From NCBI GenBank assembly GCA_017429835.1, contig JAFROD010000051.1, positions 25,418 through 89,417 of the forward strand: 64,000 bases of DNA, written 5' to 3'. Position numbers and translations under genes: made by a program. This document shows positions 1-7,136 of the stretch, in pieces. The notes under the pieces were generated by a model that saw only the letters and a program-made list of their open reading frames with translations, did no database searches and was not told the origin of the DNA. Origin of the DNA: Oscillospiraceae bacterium. GTDB taxonomy: Bacteria > Bacillota > Clostridia > Oscillospirales > Oscillospiraceae. The first letter of the stretch is position 1; each line of letters starts with the position of its first letter.

Positions 1-1290
1 TGCGTCCTCGCGGGAGACGGTCACGTGACCGCAGTCGCCGCAGTACCACGCGGGAATCTGATGTCCCCACCAGAGCTGGCGGGAGATGCACCAGTCGCGC
101 ACGTTCTCCATCCAGTTGGTATAGATTTTCGTGAATCGTTCGGGAACGAACTTTGTTTCGCCCTCTCTCACGACGCGCAGCGCTTCCTCCGCCAGCGGCT
201 TCATCTTGACGAACCACTGCGCAGAGATGATCGGCTCGACGTCGCGGTGGCAGCGGTAACACGTACCGACGTTATGGCTGTACGGCTCGACCTTGACGAG
301 GTAGCCCTGTTCTTCGAGATCGGCGACGATCTGCTTTCTCGCTTCGTAGCGATCCATGCCCTCGTATTTTCCGCCGAATTCGTTGACCTTGCCGTTGTCG
401 TCCAGCACGCGGATGATCTCCAGATTGTGCCGCAGACCGACCTCAAAGTCGTTCGGGTCATGCGCGGGCGTCATCTTGACGCAGCCGGTGCCGAAGTCCA
501 TTTCGGCGTAATCGTCTGCAACGACCGGGATCTCCTTGTTCACGAGCGGCAGAATGACGGTCTTGCCGACGATGTCCTTGTAGCGCTCGTCGTTCGGGTT
601 GACGCAGACGCCACTGTCGCCGAGCATCGTCTCGGGTCTGGTGGTTGCGACGATGACCTCGCCGCTGCCGTCCGCGAGCGGATAACGAATGTGCCAAAGA
701 TTACCGGGTTTATCAACGTATTCGACCTCCGCGTCGGACAGCGCGGTCACGCAGTGCGGGCACCAGTTGATAATGCGGCTTCCCTTATAGATCAAGCCTT
801 GTTCATAGAGATTTACGAAGACCTCGCGCACCGCCTTGGAGCAGCGCTCGTCCATCGTGAAACAGGCGCGGTCCCAATCGCACGACGCGCCGAGCTTCTT
901 CTGCTGCTCGACGATGCGATTGCCGTACTGGTGCTTCCATGCCCAGACCTTTTCAAGGAATTTTTCTCTGCCGAGATCGTAACGCGTAATTCCCTCTTTG
1001 CGCAGCTCCTCCTCGACCTTGATCTGCGTGGCGATGCCCGCGTGATCGACGCCGGGCAGCCACAGCGCGGCATAGCCCTGCATGCGCTTGAAGCGGATCA
1101 GCACGTCCTGCAGCGCGGCGTCCATCGCATGCCCCATGTGAAGCTGTCCTGTGACGTTGGGAGGGGGCATGACGATCGTAAACGGCTTTTTATCCGGGTC
1201 GCGTTCCGCATGGAAATAGCCGCGGTCGCACCAGAACTGATACAGTTTGGACTCCACTTCCTGCGGATTATAGGTTTTCGGTAATTCCAT
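1..1290 (-). CDS. valS: Valyl-tRNA synthetase, N-terminal part (3' end beyond window)
   Basis: Cytoplasmic class I aminoacyl-tRNA synthetase that charges tRNA-Val with valine. Reading back from the ATG at 1290, the first 430 codons are open and run off the window at base 1, so the C-terminal half, including the KMSKS loop, is not visible. The protein opens [13 protein letters not shown]. It carries the HIGH-type ATP motif in [13 protein letters not shown] at about residues 42-54. The editing (CP1) domain follows, with [11 protein letters not shown] and [17 protein letters not shown], and the visible part ends in the [18 protein letters not shown] segment. The ATG is preceded by AAAGGAG at good spacing. 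A valine T-box leader lies directly upstream, which independently supports ValS rather than IleS or LeuS. Confidence 0.97.
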   Translation of the reverse strand, partial: MELPKTYNPQEVESKLYQFWCDRGYFHAERDPDKKPFTIVMPPPNVTGQLHMGHAMDAALQDVLIRFKRMQGYAALWLPGVDHAGIATQIKVEEELRKEGITRYDLGREKFLEKVWAWKHQYGNRIVEQQKKLGASCDWDRACFTMDERCSKAVREVFVNLYEQGLIYKGSRIINWCPHCVTALSDAEVEYVDKPGNLWHIRYPLADGSGEVIVATTRPETMLGDSGVCVNPNDERYKDIVGKTVILPLVNKEIPVVADDYAEMDFGTGCVKMTPAHDPNDFEVGLRHNLEIIRVLDDNGKVNEFGGKYEGMDRYEARKQIVADLEEQGYLVKVEPYSHNVGTCYRCHRDVEPIISAQWFVKMKPLAEEALRVVREGETKFVPERFTKIYTNWMENVRDWCISRQLWWGHQIPAWYCGDCGHVTVSREDA

Positions 1291-1310
1291 AATATCTGCT
1301 CCTTTGCTGA

Positions 1311-1546
1311 AAAAAACGCCCTGAGCATAAAGCTCAGGGCGATAAAATACCGTGGTACCACCTGAATTCCCGCACTGCGGGCACTCAAAGCTCTGTAACG
1401 GGAGCACCCGCGCCGATCTACTCACGTTCGATCAGCGCACTCGGGAGCGACCTTCTCCGGCAGCCGACAGGAACTTGCACCAACCGTTCCCTCTCTGAAA
1501 TCGGATCGCACGGATACTCCTCTCCGTCGACGTGTTTTTGCAATCT
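1311..1546 (-). promoter_or_regulatory. T-box leader (tRNA-Val sensing) with terminator upstream of valS
   Basis: Untranslated leader of valS that should read uncharged tRNA-Val and switch between termination and read-through. On the minus strand it shows a Stem I region with AGAGAGGGAACGGTTGGTG, then a specifier loop AAGGTCGCTCCCGAGTG in which GUC (1451-1449) is a valine codon. The antiterminator T-box core GGTGGTACCACGG lies at 1362-1350. A terminator hairpin, GCCCTGAGC with its complement, lies at 1340-1318 and is followed by a U-run at 1316-1311. All parts are in canonical order and the specifier agrees with the downstream gene. Confidence 0.95.
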
Positions 1547-1552
1547 TTTGCT

Positions 1553-1581
1553 ATGATACCCAACGGAACGGGATTTGTCAA
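1553..1581 (-). promoter_or_regulatory. Sigma-A-type promoter of the valS T-box transcript
   Basis: On the minus strand a perfect -35 TTGACA (1581-1576) is followed by 17 bases and a -10 TATCAT (1558-1553). It sits between the stop codon of the phosphohexomutase gene (1585) and the T-box leader, so the leader should begin near base 1546. The assignment rests on sequence only. Confidence 0.8.
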
Positions 1582-1584
1582 GCC

Positions 1585-3288
1585 TTATTTCGGCGCGTAG
1601 GCGTTCATCGCTTCGGCAAGACCCGCAAGAAGGTTCTTTGCCTTCTCTTGATCGAGGTCGACCGCAGTCAGATACAGCTTGACCTTCGGCTCCGTACCGG
1701 ACGGACGAACGATCACGCTGCCCTTGTCGCCGAGGGTCAGGGTGACGACGTTGGACTTCGGAAGGGTGACGGGCGTTTCCTCGCCGGTCAGCATATCGCG
1801 CGAAACGCGGCTCTGATAATCGGTGCAGACCGTCACGGGAATCCCGCAGAGTTCCTTCGGCGTATTTTCGCGGAAGTCCGACATGAACTTCGCAGACAGC
1901 TCCATCGCGTTCGGGCCCTTGAGTTCGATGCTGATGACCTTCGCTTCGTGATAGCCGAGTTCCGCGTAGAGCGCGTCCATCTTCTGCGCCATGTTCATGC
2001 CCTCGCGCTTCAGCTTCGCCGCCAAATCGCAGGTCAGCATAGAAGCGACGACGGCGTCCTTGTCTCTTGCGTAGGTGCCCTTGAGGTAGCCGCAGCTTTC
2101 CTCAAAGCCAAAGACGAAACGGTGTTCCTCGCCTTTTTCCTCCAGCGTGAGGATCTCGCCGCCGATGTACTTAAAGCCGGTCAGCACGGAACGCATCTTG
2201 ACGCCGTACTTTGCGGCGACCTTATCGGCAAGCGGGGACGAGACAATGCTCTTGACCGCGACGGGATTCTTCGGGAGCCTGCCCTGAGCGGACAGCTCGC
2301 CGAGAACGTAGTCCAGCAGCAGACAGCCGAGCTCGTTACCGGAGAGCTTACGGAAGCCGCCCTCCCACGGTACGGCGATCGCGACGCGGTCGCAGTCCGG
2401 GTCGGTGCCGAGAATGAGATCGGGGTGGCTGTTTTGCGCGATCTTGTAGCACTCGTTCAGCGCGGCGTCCGTTTCCGGATTCGGATATTCGCAGGTCTTG
2501 AAATCGCCGTCCGGCTGCTCCTGTACTTTGACCACGTCGATATTGACGCCGATCCTGCCGAGGACTTCGCGCACGGGCTTGTTGCCGGTGCCGCAGAGCG
2601 GCGTATAGAGCAGATTCAGGTTATCGGACTTGGTCAGCGCGATCCGCTCGTTCAGAACGGTCTGATAGTAGCGCTCCCAAAGCTCCGGCGCGATGTATTC
2701 GACGAGACCTGCAGCCATCTGCTCTTCAAAGGTCTTTTCCTGCGGAATAAAGTACGGCGTTTTGGAAATCTCGTTGAAAACCACGGCGGCGGGCTCGTCC
2801 GTCATCTGGCAGCCGTCGGAGCCGTAGCATTTGACGCCGTTATAAGCGCCTGCATTGTGGCTGGCGGTGATCATAATGCCGCAGCCGCAGCCGAGCTGAC
2901 GGACGGCGAAGGAAAGCATCGGCGTCGGCGCAAGCTCGTGGTAGACGTAGACGTGAATGCCGCGCTCTGCCAGCGCGCAGGCGCATAGTTCGGCGTATTT
3001 GCGGGAATTGTGGCGGGAGTCATATCCGATGGCACATTTCTGCGGCAGATCGGTGCCGGAGAGCCACGCAGCTACGCCCTGTGCCGTGCGGCGCACGGTA
3101 AATTTGTTCAGGCGGTTGGTGCCGACGCCCATGATGCCGCGGATGCCAGCGGTGCCGAACTGCAGCTCCGCGCCGAACGCGCTCTTCATTTCATCGTCAT
3201 CGTTCGCCATGGCGTTCAGTTTTTCACGGCAGCTTTCGCAGACCGGTGCGTTTTCCAGCCAGTAACGGTAGCGTTCCAGATAATTCAT
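1585..3288 (-). CDS. Phospho-sugar mutase (phosphoglucomutase/phosphomannomutase)
   Basis: 567-residue member of the alpha-D-phosphohexomutase superfamily, which interconverts hexose 1- and 6-phosphates and so feeds nucleotide-sugar synthesis. All four family motifs are present: the phosphoserine loop MITASHNAGAYNGVK (Ser near residue 145), the metal site GTDPDCDRVAIA (near 297), the sugar-binding loop GFEESCGYL (near 397) and the phosphate-binding RPSGTEPKVKLY near the C-terminus. The length fits the PgcA-type enzymes of Firmicutes. The ATG at 3288 follows AGGAGGTTACAA. The gene lies downstream of a terminator hairpin and I see no convincing promoter of its own. Its mutase activity could supply glucose-1-phosphate to the rfb and galE genes of this window. 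Substrate preference cannot be read from sequence. Confidence 0.93.
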   Translation of the reverse strand: MNYLERYRYWLENAPVCESCREKLNAMANDDDEMKSAFGAELQFGTAGIRGIMGVGTNRLNKFTVRRTAQGVAAWLSGTDLPQKCAIGYDSRHNSRKYAELCACALAERGIHVYVYHELAPTPMLSFAVRQLGCGCGIMITASHNAGAYNGVKCYGSDGCQMTDEPAAVVFNEISKTPYFIPQEKTFEEQMAAGLVEYIAPELWERYYQTVLNERIALTKSDNLNLLYTPLCGTGNKPVREVLGRIGVNIDVVKVQEQPDGDFKTCEYPNPETDAALNECYKIAQNSHPDLILGTDPDCDRVAIAVPWEGGFRKLSGNELGCLLLDYVLGELSAQGRLPKNPVAVKSIVSSPLADKVAAKYGVKMRSVLTGFKYIGGEILTLEEKGEEHRFVFGFEESCGYLKGTYARDKDAVVASMLTCDLAAKLKREGMNMAQKMDALYAELGYHEAKVISIELKGPNAMELSAKFMSDFRENTPKELCGIPVTVCTDYQSRVSRDMLTGEETPVTLPKSNVVTLTLGDKGSVIVRPSGTEPKVKLYLTAVDLDQEKAKNLLAGLAEAMNAYAPK

Positions 3289-3305
3289 TTGTAACCTCCT
3301 ATTTG

Positions 3306-3340
3306 AAAAAACAGGTCAATTATGTAGAATTGACCTGTTT
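3306..3340 (-). terminator. Rho-independent terminator after the coiled-coil gene
   Basis: Perfect 13-bp inverted repeat (arms 3328-3340 and 3309-3321, loop 3322-3327) followed on the minus strand by a run of U. It starts just after the stop codon at 3346 and ends just before the ribosome-binding site of the phosphohexomutase, so it closes the upstream rsmD-coaD transcript. Confidence 0.85.
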
Positions 3341-3345
3341 AAGAA

Positions 3346-3849
3346 TTACACATCTTCGATAATTGCGGTGTTCTGCTTCGGAGCCTGAGGATTGACGAGA
3401 CCGCGGAACTTTGCGCGGGAATCGCGAATCTCGGACAGCGCCTCTGCGACAGCCTCTTCGGTACGGCGCAGAGAGTCGTCGACGTAGTCGTTCGTGACCT
3501 GCTTGAGCTCCTTGATCTTTTCCTGGGCGGCGCGAACCATCTCGTTTGCCTGCGTCTTGGCTTCGTTGTAGACGGCTTCCTGAGAAACAAGCTGACGAGC
3601 CTGCGCCTTGGCGTCCTTCAGGATCGTCTCGGCTTCGCGCTTCGCGCTGGTGATCAGCTCGGCACGGGAATCCACGATCGTCTTCGCCTGCTTCAGTTCG
3701 CCGGGAAGCTGATTGCTGATCTCGTCAAGCAGATCAAGCACACGCTCGCGCTCGACAGAGCACTTGTCGCCGCTGAAGGGAACGCTCTTTGCGTCCTGCA
3801 CCATTTCGTATAACGTGCCGATCAGTTCTTCAATGCCATGTTCGTTCAT
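3346..3849 (-). CDS. Coiled-coil protein next to coaD, function unknown
   Basis: 167-residue soluble protein with no transmembrane segment. Residues about 25-140 are a nearly continuous heptad-rich, Lys/Glu/Ala-rich helix (for example AKREAETILKDAKAQARQLV). This resembles the stalk of F-/V-type ATPase subunits B and H or the DivIVA-type coiled coils, and automatic annotation often labels such proteins ATPase-like. Similar short coiled-coil genes beside coaD are common in Clostridia. The start codon overlaps the coaD stop by four bases, so the two are probably translationally coupled. A terminator follows the stop codon. I cannot assign a biochemical function: the ATPase resemblance is only coiled-coil composition and no ATPase operon is present. 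Confidence 0.75.
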   Translation of the reverse strand: MNEHGIEELIGTLYEMVQDAKSVPFSGDKCSVERERVLDLLDEISNQLPGELKQAKTIVDSRAELITSAKREAETILKDAKAQARQLVSQEAVYNEAKTQANEMVRAAQEKIKELKQVTNDYVDDSLRRTEEAVAEALSEIRDSRAKFRGLVNPQAPKQNTAIIEDV

Positions 3850-4352
3850 TTTTCGCTCTCCTTATTGTCAGAAATATTTCTAATTCTTTGCTCAAATTGT
3901 TCGAGGATCTGCGGCGGCAGGAGTCCGGAGACGTCAGCGCCGTAGAAGCCGAGCTCCTTGACCGCGCTGGAGCTCAGGTACATGTACTGGTGCTCGGCGG
4001 TCAGGAACAGAGATTCCAGATCGGGATTGAGCTTACGGTTGATCATCGCCATCTGGAATTCTTTTTCAAAGTCGGAACCTGCGCGCAGACCTTTGACGAT
4101 CGTGCAGCAGGAATGCTCTTTCGCGTATTCGGCAAGCAGACCGCCGTAGGAATCGATCTCGACGTTCGGAAGGTGCGAGCAAACGAGACGAAGGAAATTC
4201 TCGCGCTCTTCCAGCGAAAACAGCGGTTTCTTTTCTGCGTTGACCATCACGCAGACGATCACCCGGTCAAAGAGCCTTGCTGCGCGCTCGATGATGTTCA
4301 GATGACCGTTGGTCACGGGATCGAAGCTGCCGGGATAGACGGCAATTCTCAT
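3846..4352 (-). CDS. coaD: Phosphopantetheine adenylyltransferase
   Basis: 168-residue enzyme of coenzyme A biosynthesis that transfers AMP from ATP to 4'-phosphopantetheine, giving dephospho-CoA. The nucleotidyltransferase signature GSFDPVTNGHLNII is at residues 8-21 (the TNGH motif binds ATP), and the C-terminal YLSSSAVKELG corresponds to the ISSTxVR-type motif. Length is typical of bacterial CoaD. It overlaps rsmD upstream and the coiled-coil gene downstream by four bases each; the rsmD-coaD pairing is a classic bacterial arrangement. Confidence 0.97.
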   Translation of the reverse strand: MRIAVYPGSFDPVTNGHLNIIERAARLFDRVIVCVMVNAEKKPLFSLEERENFLRLVCSHLPNVEIDSYGGLLAEYAKEHSCCTIVKGLRAGSDFEKEFQMAMINRKLNPDLESLFLTAEHQYMYLSSSAVKELGFYGADVSGLLPPQILEQFEQRIRNISDNKESEK

Positions 4353-4900
4353 AGCTTATCCTCCGCGCGGCGGAACAACGTGATTGTCGTCTTGCCGTAA
4401 TTGTAGTCTTTGGAACGCACCAGTCCCGGGAAATCGTCATTAATGGACTTTCCGAGCGGACGTTCTGCAATAATTATAGCACCTTCTGCCAAAATGTCAA
4501 TTTCTGAGATACGTTTTATTGCATTTTCTAAATATTTTTCTGCATAAGGCGGGTCGAGAAAGATCAAACGAAAGCGTTTCCTGCAGCGCGACAGATAAGA
4601 CAGATAATCCGTGCAGATCACCTCGGCTTTTCCCTCCAGATGAGTGCGGCGGAGATTTTCGCGAACGACGGCGATCGCGTCGGAGCGTTCATCAATGAAG
4701 ACCGCGTGCGCCGCTCCCCTGCTCAACGCTTCAATGCCGAGCTGTCCGGATCCTGCAAAGAGGTCGAGGACTTCTCCGGCGATTTCGAATTGAATGATAT
4801 TGAACAGCGCTTCTTTGACCCTGTCCGCCGTCGGACGCGTCGCCAAACCGTCCGGCGCTTTCAGATTTGTACCGCGTGCGGTACCGGTGATAACTCTCAT
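4349..4900 (-). CDS. rsmD: 16S rRNA (guanine-966-N2)-methyltransferase
   Basis: 183-residue SAM-dependent methyltransferase that modifies G966 of 16S rRNA. It starts MRVITGTARGTNLKAP, the RsmD hallmark N-terminus, and includes the TRPTADRVKEALFNI segment. The SAM-binding loop is DLFAGSGQLGIEALSRGA near residues 62-79, and the N6/N2-methyltransferase motif is LDPPY near residue 117. Overlaps with uvrC (stop near 4897) and coaD (start 4352) place it in a uvrC-rsmD-coaD transcription unit. Confidence 0.96.
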   Translation of the reverse strand: MRVITGTARGTNLKAPDGLATRPTADRVKEALFNIIQFEIAGEVLDLFAGSGQLGIEALSRGAAHAVFIDERSDAIAVVRENLRRTHLEGKAEVICTDYLSYLSRCRKRFRLIFLDPPYAEKYLENAIKRISEIDILAEGAIIIAERPLGKSINDDFPGLVRSKDYNYGKTTITLFRRAEDKL

Positions 4901-6714
4901 GGCTCACTCCGAAAATAAGAATAAACTTTTTCCGCAGCCGAATGCGGAACGACCGTTTCCAATTCCTCCACGCTTGCGCTGCGGATCGCGGCGATCGACT
5001 TAAAATGTCTCAAGAGCGCAAGCCTGCGCTTTTCGCCGATGCCTTCAATGCCGTCGAGCTGCGAGCCTTTCACGCGATTACTGCGAAGCGTTCGGTGATA
5101 CGTGATTGCAAAACGGTGCGTTTCCTCCTGAATTCTGCCGATCAACGCAAAAACCGCGGGCGTCGCCTGAATGCCGATCTCCTGCCCCTCCGGTGTGACG
5201 AGCGCGCGGGTACGGTGGCGGTTGTCCTTGACCATGCCGTAGATCGGCAAATGAATGTCCATACGGTCAAGCGCTTCCTTGACCGTATGCGCGTGGACGG
5301 CGCCGCCGTCAATCAATAGCAGGTCGGGGCATTCGTCAAAGCCCTTGTCGCCGTCCAAGAATCTGCAGAAGCGTCTGCAGAGCACCTGACGCATGGAGCC
5401 GTAGTCGTCCTGATCGTCCAGACCTTCCACCTTAAAACGCTTGTAATCGCTCTTTTTCGGCTTGCCGTCGACGAACACGGTCATGGACGCGACGATATCC
5501 GTCCCAGCGGTGTTGGAGATGTCGTAGGCCTCGATGCGCGCAGGATAGCGCTCCAATCCGAGCATGCTCTGCAGGAGCGTCATCGTGCCGCTGAGCCGCT
5601 CTGCGGCAGTCGTCGCGCGATCGGCTTCCTCCTTCGCGTTTTGGATCGCAAGTTCCGAGAGCTTCTTGTTGTCACCCCTCTGCGGGACGATAAAATGGAC
5701 TTTCAGCTCCATTTTTTCCAGTAAAAGCTGTGCAAACGGCGCAGCGTCCTCCATCGCAAACGGCAGCAGCACGCGCTTCGGCGCGGCCTTGCGCGCAAGA
5801 TAATACTGCTTGACGAGGGAAGAAAGCGCTTCGGCAGGCTCCTCCGACGCGGCAAGCAGCTCGTACTCCTTGTCCATCAGATTGCCGCCGATATAATGCA
5901 GGACGGCGAAGCATGCCTTTGCTTCCGTCTGATACCAGCCGATGACGTCCGTATCCGCCATCGTGCCGGCGGTGACGAGCTGCTTCTGACCGAGCGATTC
6001 GATCGCTTTCAGACGGTCGCGGTAGAGCGCTGCATGTTCAAAATCCAACTGCTCGGCTGCCTGCTCCATTTTGGCACGCAATTCGTCGCAGAGCGGCTTT
6101 TGCCTGCCTTCCAGCAGGAGCTGCGCCTGCTCCATCAAGGTATGGTACTCCGCCTGCGTCTTTTCCGGCATGCACCAGCCCGCGCACTGCGCCAAATGAT
6201 AATTCAGGCAGGGGCGGTCTTTGCCGATATCCCGCGGGAATTTTTTATTGCAGCCCGGAAGCCGGAAGGTCGTTCGGATCGTGTCGATCACCTGCTGCGA
6301 TCTTCCTCTGCTGCCATAGGGGCCGAAGTATTTTGCGCCGTCGTCTTTGACGCGGTTGGCAAGCGTGATCCTGGGATACGCCTCGCGCAGATCGAGACGC
6401 AGATACGGATAGCCCTTGTCATCCTTCAAGAGGATATTATACTTCGGCATATAATGCTTGATCAGCGAGCATTCCAGCACCAGGGCTTCAAACTCCGAAG
6501 CGGCGCGTATCGTCTCGAAATGGTCGACAAGAGACACCATGCGGCGTGTCTTCGCATTATGGGACGCCGTATCCTGAAAATACTGGCTGACACGATTCTT
6601 CAGTTTTTTTGCCTTGCCGACGTAAATGACCGTATCGGACGCGTCCTTCATCAGATAGACGCCGGGTTCATAGGGCAGCGACAGCGCGGCAAGCTTCAGC
6701 TCTTCTCTTGTCAT
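4897..6714 (-). CDS. uvrC: UvrABC excinuclease subunit C
   Basis: Nucleotide-excision repair nuclease that makes both incisions around a lesion. The N-terminal GIY-YIG domain contains EPGVYLMKD and VIYVGKAKKLKNRV. It is followed by the Cys-containing region (CNKKFPRDIGKDRPCLNYHLAQC), the UVR motif near residues 200-235, the RNase H-like domain (IEAYDISNTAGTDIVASM, DLLLIDGGAVH) and a C-terminal helix-hairpin-helix (LDGIEGIGEKRRLALLRHF). A longer TTG-initiated frame begins at 6732, but that codon lies in the base of the terminator hairpin of the upstream gene. The ATG at 6714 has its own AGGTGA and gives the normal UvrC N-terminus (605 residues), so I chose it. Confidence 0.96.
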   Translation of the reverse strand: MTREELKLAALSLPYEPGVYLMKDASDTVIYVGKAKKLKNRVSQYFQDTASHNAKTRRMVSLVDHFETIRAASEFEALVLECSLIKHYMPKYNILLKDDKGYPYLRLDLREAYPRITLANRVKDDGAKYFGPYGSRGRSQQVIDTIRTTFRLPGCNKKFPRDIGKDRPCLNYHLAQCAGWCMPEKTQAEYHTLMEQAQLLLEGRQKPLCDELRAKMEQAAEQLDFEHAALYRDRLKAIESLGQKQLVTAGTMADTDVIGWYQTEAKACFAVLHYIGGNLMDKEYELLAASEEPAEALSSLVKQYYLARKAAPKRVLLPFAMEDAAPFAQLLLEKMELKVHFIVPQRGDNKKLSELAIQNAKEEADRATTAAERLSGTMTLLQSMLGLERYPARIEAYDISNTAGTDIVASMTVFVDGKPKKSDYKRFKVEGLDDQDDYGSMRQVLCRRFCRFLDGDKGFDECPDLLLIDGGAVHAHTVKEALDRMDIHLPIYGMVKDNRHRTRALVTPEGQEIGIQATPAVFALIGRIQEETHRFAITYHRTLRSNRVKGSQLDGIEGIGEKRRLALLRHFKSIAAIRSASVEELETVVPHSAAEKVYSYFRSEP

Positions 6715-6730
6715 GCCTTCACCTGTAGAC

Positions 6731-6768
6731 AAAACTGTCCCAAGCGCATGCGCGTTTGGGACAGTTTT
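6731..6768 (-). terminator. Terminator hairpin after the HPr-like gene
   Basis: Inverted repeat AAAACTGTCCCAA / TTGGGACAGTTTT around a GC-rich loop. It lies just after the HPr-like stop codon (6779) and just before the uvrC ribosome-binding site. The distal arm ends in a short T-run, so termination is probably partial. Confidence 0.7.
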
Positions 6769-6778
6769 ATGTTTGATT

Positions 6779-7039
6779 TTAGTAGATGTCCTTCACAAGC
6801 ATCGCGGACAGCTCTTTGACAGCCGCCTCTTCATCGGGGCCCTCTGCGATCAGCGTGATCTCCGTGCCGGTCATGATGCCCATGGACAGGACGCCCAACA
6901 GACTCTTGGCGTTGATCTTGCGGTCGTCCGCTTCGATCCAGATGCTGGAACGAAATTCGTTCGCCTTCTGAATGAAGTAGGTTGCGAACTTATTATGAAG
7001 TCCGGATTCACATTTTACGACGGATTTTTCTGTATACAT
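6779..7039 (-). CDS. HPr-family phosphocarrier protein
   Basis: 86-residue single-domain HPr fold. In the phosphotransferase system HPr carries phosphate from enzyme I on His15 and is regulated by HPr kinase on Ser46. Here His15 (SGLH) and Ser46 (NAKSLLGVLSMGI) are both at the canonical positions. The residues after the active-site histidine are N-K-F instead of the usual A-R-P, so the Arg17 that normally supports phosphotransfer is replaced by Lys. It may therefore be a slow phosphocarrier or a Crh-like regulatory HPr. It has its own promoter (7086-7114) and terminator (6731-6768) and so is probably monocistronic. No other PTS gene is in the window. Confidence 0.9.
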   Translation of the reverse strand: MYTEKSVVKCESGLHNKFATYFIQKANEFRSSIWIEADDRKINAKSLLGVLSMGIMTGTEITLIAEGPDEEAAVKELSAMLVKDIY

Positions 7040-7085
7040 TCGTAGCCTCTCCTTAAAAATGCGAAAGTGTTAATAGCTATATGAT

Positions 7086-7114
7086 AATATACGCAACTCA
7101 ACCGCATTTGTCAA
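7086..7114 (-). promoter_or_regulatory. Sigma-A-type promoter of the HPr-like gene
   Basis: Minus strand: -35 TTGACA (7114-7109), 17-base spacer, -10 TATATT (7091-7086). It sits in the A+T-rich gap between mutS2 and the HPr-like gene, about 45 bases upstream of the HPr start codon, which is preceded by AAGGAGAGG. Confidence 0.75.
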
Positions 7115-7136
7115 CAATTATTTTCGATGTGTCAGC

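Noticed and set aside
25..1284. Long plus-strand frame opposite valS
   Set aside because: It is the complement of the valS reading frame in G+C-rich DNA. It has no family motif or ribosome-binding site, and the minus strand encodes a perfect ValS N-terminus.
3346..3849. ATP synthase subunit B/H
   Set aside because: Only coiled-coil composition resembles it. There is no membrane helix and no ATP synthase gene nearby; the partner is coaD.
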